Origin: Coniella vitis
Taxonomy: Eukaryota > Ascomycota > Sordariomycetes > Diaporthales > Schizoparmaceae
Assembly (NCBI GenBank): GCA_011317545.1
Contig: WUJK01000004.1
Coordinates: 1,054,001-1,118,000 of the forward strand
DNA length: 64,000 nt
Reading direction: 5' to 3'
This document shows, in pieces, positions 58,034 through 64,000 of the stretch. The position numbers and the translations under genes are program-made. The notes beneath the pieces were generated by a model. The model worked only from the letters and a program-made list of their open reading frames with translations, was not told the DNA's origin and did not search any database. Numbering within the stretch: the stretch's first letter is position 1; each line of letters starts with the position of its first letter.

Positions 58034-59776
58034 TCAACACGTGGACTGCGACTGAAGATCCGTCGGCTTCCTTGGTCTGTTTGCTTTTGAGGATGCGCTT
58101 TGTCGGCTACGACGCGGCTTTCGTAGTTGTTCTCCCGGCGCTCCTTCTCCAGCTTCGTGCCTGATATCTGCTTCCTGACTGGTCTGCACCTTGGCAGCTG
58201 TTCTAGTCTTAGCCGCCTTTTTCTGCTCCCTCCTCCCTTTCAGTCGCTGACTCTTGCGTACGGAGTCGGTTGAGGAATCAGGCATAGAGGGCGTTTGACT
58301 CTCAATCGATGATTCAGAGACCTGGGGCGTCTGAGATAGCGATACAGGCGATGGCGACCTTGAGGAGGCAGCAGAGACCAGAGGGGGAGATACAGCGGGC
58401 GCCGAGGACTGAGATTTCCTGCGCGTCTTGGTTATCTTGGCTCCACGAACAGTGCCAAGGACCGCGTCTGGGGAAGGATTCCTTGGTTTCCGGGACGCTT
58501 TCTTTGGTGTAGGCGGGTGTTGTGGTACTTGTTGTGACTGTCCTTGTTGTTTTGATGGCTTCTGTTGCTTCTGTTCCTGCGGAGATGGAGGATTAGGCGA
58601 TAATGAAGGCGGTGGGGAAGCCACCTTGCTTTCCCCGGGGTCGGGAGACGGGTCAACCACCCCCTTTGCCATCTCATCTCGGAGAACCTTGTCGAGGAGA
58701 TCAGCATAGCTGTCTTCTGAACTACTGCGGCTCGAACGTTTGGACTTGGTTCTCGTTTGTGGCTTCTTCAGTACACGGTATTTGGGCTTGCTGGCTGTCC
58801 TCGTTGTCTTGCCGGCTTGCACAGTGTCCTTCATCTTGCCCCCGTCGTCCTCTCCGACGTCCCCCGCCTGGCTGCCATTAGGAGAACAGCAGGAGCCACG
58901 CTCACTTGGGTATTCAGGCGGTGTTGCATACCTGGAGGAGGAGGGTGATTCGGGTGATTCGCTCTGGCTAGCGCGCTCTTCATCCGTAGTAGCAGCAAGT
59001 TCCTCTAGGTCAGGAGGTGGGTGACTGCGAGGTGGCATGGGGCTTGACCATTTGCCCCAGTGAATATTGGGGTCACCAGGTCGCCGAGTGAAACATGAAA
59101 CGAATCGCAAATATTCGTCGGAGGCATAGGGTTTTCCAGGTGGCGAGGAAGGACGTGCAGGCGCGGCCCGTGGTGGTGGTGGCGCGGACGGCGCGGACGG
59201 AGCGCATGGCGGGGATGGCGGGGATTCATATTCGTCTGCAGGTTGATCGAGTGGCACGTCCAGATTCGACGCCAGGAATTCAATATACGTGTCGAAGGAC
59301 CTGTATTCGTTAATATTTGAGAGAAGAAACGCAATAGACTCGTCCAGGGGGTTGAAGATAGGGTCGCCCGTGGCGGTGTAAGTAGGCTCGCCCCTGGCTT
59401 CGCGCCTGCGCTCTGCTCTCTCTCTGAAGGCACTATCGTCAACGGCCTGTAGCCACAACCTGTGCAGCTCTTTGAGCCTCTGGTCGCGCCTCTCGGTAAG
59501 GCGCTTGTGCAAGTCCTCCTTGTCATGTGCGATGCGGCCAATGCTATAGACATCATGGCAGAACACTTCGTAGTTCATCAGCGGGATAGTGACAGCATTG
59601 AACTGCCGGTGAAGCACATCCAGCATGTCTGAGGGGTGCATTCCGAATTTCTCGGCGCCCCAGTTCCATACTTCGGGACGCATGCGGAAGAAGCGCTCAG
59701 GCGTTGGGACGTTGTTTTCAAAGACCTGCTCATCGTAGTCCAGCGGTTCATTCCAATTCCATGGTGGACGCACCAT
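58034..59776 (-). CDS. Unrecognised proline-rich protein with basic tail
   Basis: I do not recognise a named family. Single open frame, 580 residues, from ATG at 59776 (MVRPPWNWNEPLDYDEQVFE); the frame is open 69 nt upstream but only from GTG. The first 170 residues look folded: ERFFRMRPEVWNWGAEKFGM, DMLDVLHRQFNAVTIPLMNY, then a charged helix (RLTERRDQRLKELHRLWLQA) and FDTYIEFLASNLDV. The rest is low-complexity Pro/Ser-rich with many Lys/Arg clusters (KPKYRVLKKPQTRTKSKRSS; KSQRLKGRREQKKAAKTRTA), suggesting nuclear or chromatin location. The gene stands between a decayed kinase, tandem repeats and another kinase. The absence of stops across 1.7 kb supports it being real; no function is offered. 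Confidence 0.65.
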   Translation of the reverse strand: MVRPPWNWNEPLDYDEQVFENNVPTPERFFRMRPEVWNWGAEKFGMHPSDMLDVLHRQFNAVTIPLMNYEVFCHDVYSIGRIAHDKEDLHKRLTERRDQRLKELHRLWLQAVDDSAFRERAERRREARGEPTYTATGDPIFNPLDESIAFLLSNINEYRSFDTYIEFLASNLDVPLDQPADEYESPPSPPCAPSAPSAPPPPRAAPARPSSPPGKPYASDEYLRFVSCFTRRPGDPNIHWGKWSSPMPPRSHPPPDLEELAATTDEERASQSESPESPSSSRYATPPEYPSERGSCCSPNGSQAGDVGEDDGGKMKDTVQAGKTTRTASKPKYRVLKKPQTRTKSKRSSRSSSEDSYADLLDKVLRDEMAKGVVDPSPDPGESKVASPPPSLSPNPPSPQEQKQQKPSKQQGQSQQVPQHPPTPKKASRKPRNPSPDAVLGTVRGAKITKTRRKSQSSAPAVSPPLVSAASSRSPSPVSLSQTPQVSESSIESQTPSMPDSSTDSVRKSQRLKGRREQKKAAKTRTAAKVQTSQEADIRHEAGEGAPGEQLRKPRRSRQSASSKANRPRKPTDLQSQSTC

Positions 59777-60311
59777 GATGACGGTGCTGATGAGCTTTGC
59801 AGAGGCCTGTGCGTAGAGGAGAGAGTGAGAGTGAAGGCGTGGCACGACGTTGAGGGTAGAAAATGGATGGCCGGGCAGGCGGGGGAATGTGGGAACGCGA
59901 CGCAGCTGTTTTATTCCCCAGGGCTCTGCGCTGTCCGCTGTCGGCCCAGCTGCAGGCCTGCAGGCCCCCTGTACGCCAGCTCATCAGAGCGTTTCAATTG
60001 CGTAGCAATGCATAACCGGGAACTGTTATCACAGCAGACGCTGCTTTTGCAGCCAATTACTCGTACGAGCAACACAGAAGTCCAAAGGCGTACGATCAAG
60101 TCGTTGTAACCAAGTGGACATAAATATCCTCTGGGGGTCTCCCAGCTCCTCGTAGAGTTCAATGTTGCAAATCATCCTTCCTCTCGTCTTCTAGCCTCCC
60201 AACCATCATCATCATCATCATCATATTCCTTCCATGTCTTCAATTTGCCCAGACAACCTCCTGTGCGCCTAAGGCTGCGGTTCTTCTGAGGCCCCTGAGC
60301 ACTCCCTCACA
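59777..60311. promoter_or_regulatory. Divergent promoter region
   Basis: 535 nt between the proline-rich gene and the accessory kinase gene. An ATC microsatellite (about 60204-60224) and a C/T-rich stretch precede the kinase start. Confidence 0.45.
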
Positions 60312-62685
60312 ATGCCCGAATCCCACAGCGGGCATCGCGCCCCTTCTGTGGCATCTGTGGCCCAGAGCGAGGAGAGCACGGAGCCCATTCCCTCCAGCGA
60401 ATTCGCTGACAGGGCTGCCGAGTACGAACGCCAGTACTGGGCGGCTCACCCCACAATGGCCGGATCCCACAGCGAGCATCGCGCCCCTTCTATGGCATCT
60501 GCGGCCCAGAGCGAGGAGAGCACAGAGCCCTTTCCCTCCAGCGAATTTGCTGGCAGGGCTGCCCAGTACGAACGCCAGTACTGGGCAGCTCACCCCACAA
60601 TGGCAGGCGCCCAGGATGGACAACACCTTCCTTCCAGGTCGTTACTCGTGCCCCAGTCTGAGCAGACTACCGAGGTCCTTCCTTCCAGGTCATCACTCGT
60701 GCCCCAGTCCGAGCAGAGTACCGAGCTTCTTCCGTCCAGAGAACTTGCAGACAGGCTCGCTCAGGATAATCACAACTCGCACCCAGCTGGTCCCAACCCA
60801 GTCTTGAGCCCGAGCGAGGAGAGCACCCAGGTCCTTACGTCGGACTCGATACAGCAAGTCTTCGTTACGGCCCTAGAAGTATTGGATTCCTCCTCATCCA
60901 CCGAACGGCCGCCCCGCAACGATCGCAGCGCCTATCCCAGCCCCAGCTCGAGGCCGCGTTCCCCAAGTCAGTCTCCTAGTGGTGACTCTCCAGAAGAGCT
61001 GTTGGTACGCTGGAATATACTACTCAGAGTTATCTTCAAGAAGCCTCGCGACCTAAATCTCGAGATTACCGGCGCAGAGACCGACGTCCTTACAGTCTTA
61101 CCAGAGCCCACTCGACACTTACAGCAACCGCCTTCCATCACCTTTATAGGCTGTCTCCAGGATAGAGACAATACATTGTTTTCATTGCACGCAGGCAGCA
61201 TACGATGCAACTTCTTCTATATCCCCAACTCTAACGATATAGTCATATATAATGCTGGGCGTCTTGTTTACTTCCAGTATCTATCAGAGCAACAAGAATC
61301 AGCCAGGCTTATGCCGCGGGGGTGTTGTACCCTGAAGGTCGGCACTTGGAGAGTCTGGACTGCCCAACATACCCTAGACTTCGGGCTATGGCCTCGCCAG
61401 TACTCGGTCGCCATCGAGGAGCAGAGGGTTCTAGGAAAGAGGAGCTCCGGCCGCGAAGCTATACTACCAGCTCTTAAGAGAAGGTATATACCTGGTCAAT
61501 CCCAGCCCTTATTGATACAGGACGTGGACCCGCTATTCCTACCAGCCGAAGGAGATACCGCGCGCGTAGCATATCGCCTAGCTGATGACCAGGCTTGGCT
61601 GGACTATAGGCCTGCTCCCGGCCAGAGTCTGGTGTTGCGAGATTGTGAAACAAATGTTCCTAAGTATCGATTCCACATCGAAAAGACGGGCTTTCGTAAT
61701 ACACCAGAGTATAAAGTTGTAAGAGCGAAACTCTTCAACGAAGAGCTTAGGGGCAGGGTCGTAGCCGTTAAGACACTTACGTACTCGCCTTCGCGCTTCG
61801 CCGGAGAAGAGAAAGAGAGGAGAACTATATTGATGAACACTGCGCAGAGGTGGTATGCCGAATTTCGGCACCACCGTAATCTTAACCATATATGCAATTC
61901 CTCCTTCCTTTTTTCCCATTCCATTTGAACTCTTTCTTTCTCTTCGCTTATTCTTTCAACCCTTTTTTCCTTTTTTTAATGATTCAGGGTAATGCTCTCC
62001 AAGTCTAATCACCAAAACGAATGAAATATAGCCCCAAATCGCGAGACTAGTAGGCTACGATACACAGATATTCGTTCTTTTCATTAAGTTTTATAAGTTT
62101 TCTCATCTAGGTGGGGAGGATTGGCTTATTAAACCGGGCTTCTTTAAAGGGGCTGCTACAGATACGCGCCGGATTCTTGCAGATATCTCCAGCGCTTTGC
62201 TCTACCTGGAAGAGAAAGGTATTCTTCACAACGATATTAAGCCCGGCAACATTCTCTACGGTCGTAATACCCCGCATTCCAGAGCTAGTGCTATCCTTAT
62301 TGATTTCGGCCTAGCCAGCGAAGAGGCTGGAGCTGTGGTCCGTGGAGGTACACAATGGTATGTTCCCCGCGAATTCGCAGCAGAGGGACGCAGAAGGTAC
62401 TCTGCAGACATCTGGTCTTTGGGAGTGACAATGCTGTATGCAAGGCAGCAGACAAGACTGCCAGACCTGGGAGACCCGGGGTGGGAATTTGCTCAATGTC
62501 GCAACGGTCATGTACCGGTCGAGATGCAACAGTGGTTGGATAGAGTCCAACAGATGCGATTGCGATTGCAACAGGAGCATAAAGGGGGCGAGCTCGATCT
62601 GATCATCTGCAAGATGTTGGCGGAGAAGGCAGGCGATCGCATCAGTCGGAAGGATCTTGTGGAGCAGACGGCGGAATGGAGATAG
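60312..62685 (+). CDS. Accessory Ser/Thr protein kinase with apparently broken intron donor
   Basis: A protein kinase domain sits at the C-terminus of a long N-terminal region. The best model joins 60312-61889 to 62032-62685, giving 743 residues. Residues 1-100 hold two nearly identical units of about 49 residues (SEFADRAAEYERQYWAAHPT), followed by LPSRSSLVPQSEQSTE-type repeats. A middle beta-rich domain follows (CLQDRDNTLFSLHAGSIRCN; CCTLKVGTWRVWTAQHTLDF). The kinase has VAVKT, FRHHRNLNH joined to PQIARLVGYD, LHNDIKPGNILYG (HRD changed to HND), LIDFGLA, GTQWYVPREF and SADIWSLGVTMLY. The phase-0 join requires a donor after CAT at 61889, where the sequence is ATATGC rather than GT; the nearest GT (61876) is out of phase with every acceptor tried. 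So this is either a recent pseudogene, a sequence error or a non-standard splice. Confidence 0.65.
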
Positions 62686-64000
62686 AAGATAGACTGGTTG
62701 ACTTTTTGGTAGGCAATATATATATATATGTATGTGTGTGTAGATGGTGTTGAAGACTAGATTTGAAAAGGCATTCTACAGAGAGGATACTCTTTCCAAG
62801 TGTCGGTTAAAAGGTGAGATTGAGATGGAGCAATTTGAATCTCGATTTTCCTATTGACATCTATGCTGCATTCTCAGCGCCACACTGTTCATCCCGATAA
62901 GGTCTGCATTGCTTGGCAATCCCGTGTGGAAGCGCTATTTAAACGTCAGAGAGTATCTGGGATTTAAAGAGCTCTTCTCTGGAGATGCAGTCTCCATTGC
63001 GAGCTTGATGAGGCGGAAGTATGCGTGGCAAAGCCCGGGATCCAGCCCGCAAAGGCGCCGTTGTTTACGGCTCGTCCGCTGACTACTATATATGTGTAAG
63101 GGCACGTATGTGCTATGTATAAATTGAGCTAGAGAATATTTCTGTGAGCGGAAACACCAGGCAGACAACAGGAACTGGAGTGGACAGAATGATGTACGGA
63201 TACTGTTGTTTCACAAAGGGCCCACCCACCCTGTCACCTAGGAAATAAAAAGATCGGCAACTTTTTTTGAGCTTTCTGTTGCAGCACCTGCAATTTCAGG
63301 GGGCAAAAAAAGGAGGAGACCGTTGAGATTGCCACCCAATGAGGACTTGAACAGGTAAAAAAGAGTTGGCTGATAGTACATATAGTAAGTAGTAGAGAGG
63401 AGGAAAACATACTGCTACTGCTGCCACTGCATGGACAGCAAGTCGCAGATGATGACCACGACAAGTGTTTCCAAGACCGACTTCAGAGTCCTGCTTCTGA
63501 TTCCCTTGCGCTTCATTATGCCGGATGAGAGAGCACAGAAACACTGCCTTCAAAGATTACTGCAAGCATCCCGGCTTGCCTGGAGATTTGAAGAGTTGGA
63601 AAGCGTGGAAAGGCGTCAGGCCCAATTTTAAACATGGCCGTGCGGTGAAATTGAAAGCAACCTCTTGTGTGCTCATTCAATCAAGCTGAGTACGCTCGCA
63701 TATTTGAGGTTCGCGCCAGAGCAGCTGTCCAGATCGTCGTCAACGTTGCGTCGCGGTGACAGCTTACGAGTGCTGGCTTTCTTTAGGATCGTCTGTTCTT
63801 GCAAGCGCAGGCGCTAGCAACTAACCTAGCAGCCCTAGTTGGACCCTTCAGTGGCACGAGTGGCAGCGTGTCGGCTGCTCCCCACAGCCGGATTTAAGCT
63901 GTAGTGGAGCAAGCACCTAGCAGCCTGCCAACCTGCTGATGGACAGGGGCCCTAAACGGTGCTAGCGCTACAAAACCGCCCGGGTACCAAGGTACACTTT
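62686..64000. other. Right-edge non-coding region
   Basis: 1.3 kb with no supported gene. It has AT/GT microsatellite sequence at about 62717-62743 and two CCTAGCAGCC copies (about 63824 and 63916) near self-complementary GGTACC sequence at the end. A 66-residue frame at 63431-63631 lacks any recognisable feature. Confidence 0.5.

Noticed and set aside
61876..62031. Alternative kinase intron with GT donor at 61876
   Set aside because: Donor phase does not fit the acceptor; the join leads to a stop before the catalytic loop.
62717..62743. AT/GT tract after the accessory kinase as a possible transposon end
   Set aside because: Simple microsatellite; no terminal repeat or target duplication seen.

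Overview
This is nuclear DNA from a filamentous ascomycete (Pezizomycotina, most likely Sordariomycetes, perhaps Hypocreales). The evidence is genes split by short GT-AG introns (about 50-240 nt), pyrimidine-rich leaders before start codons, clade-typical genes (palI, a Yap-type bZIP, a FunK1 kinase, fungal L-rhamnose mutarotase), and no prokaryotic features. The order-level placement is inferred from general gene character only. Exon joins were worked out by hand from splice sites, reading frame and family conservation.

Region 1 (0-32 kb) is dense housekeeping DNA: the 3' end of cytochrome c oxidase subunit VIa, APC5 (-), a PA-TM-RING ubiquitin ligase (+), a Tbf1/TRF-like Myb telomere protein (-), a Gdt1-type Golgi cation transporter (+), L-rhamnose mutarotase (+), a mitochondrial thioredoxin-like protein (-), a large MFS transporter (+), Elongator subunit Elp6 (+), ribosomal protein eL37 (-), a Sos7-like kinetochore protein (-), an Arg/Ser-rich 38B-like splicing protein (+) and a choline/ethanolamine phosphotransferase (+).

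Region 2 (32-53 kb) has wider spacing: a Yap-type bZIP factor (-), an acyltransferase-3 membrane protein (-), an unrecognised 577-residue protein (-), PalI/Rim9 of the ambient-pH pathway (-) and a mitochondrial ABC1/ADCK-family protein, Mcp2-like (+). Intergenic stretches reach 2-3 kb and carry microsatellites and long homopolymers.

Region 3 (53-64 kb) looks accessory: a decayed FunK1 kinase with in-frame stops, diverged inverted and tandem repeats, an unrecognised proline-rich basic-tailed protein (-), and a second kinase gene whose expected intron donor reads AT instead of GT.

The strongest undescribed signal is a 9-mer, TACTATGTA (either strand), found nine times; eight copies lie in upstream intergenic DNA and one in an intron. 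The neighbouring genes do not form a single pathway. I did not find a convincing gene cluster for secondary metabolism, any tRNA, rRNA, CRISPR array or intact transposon.
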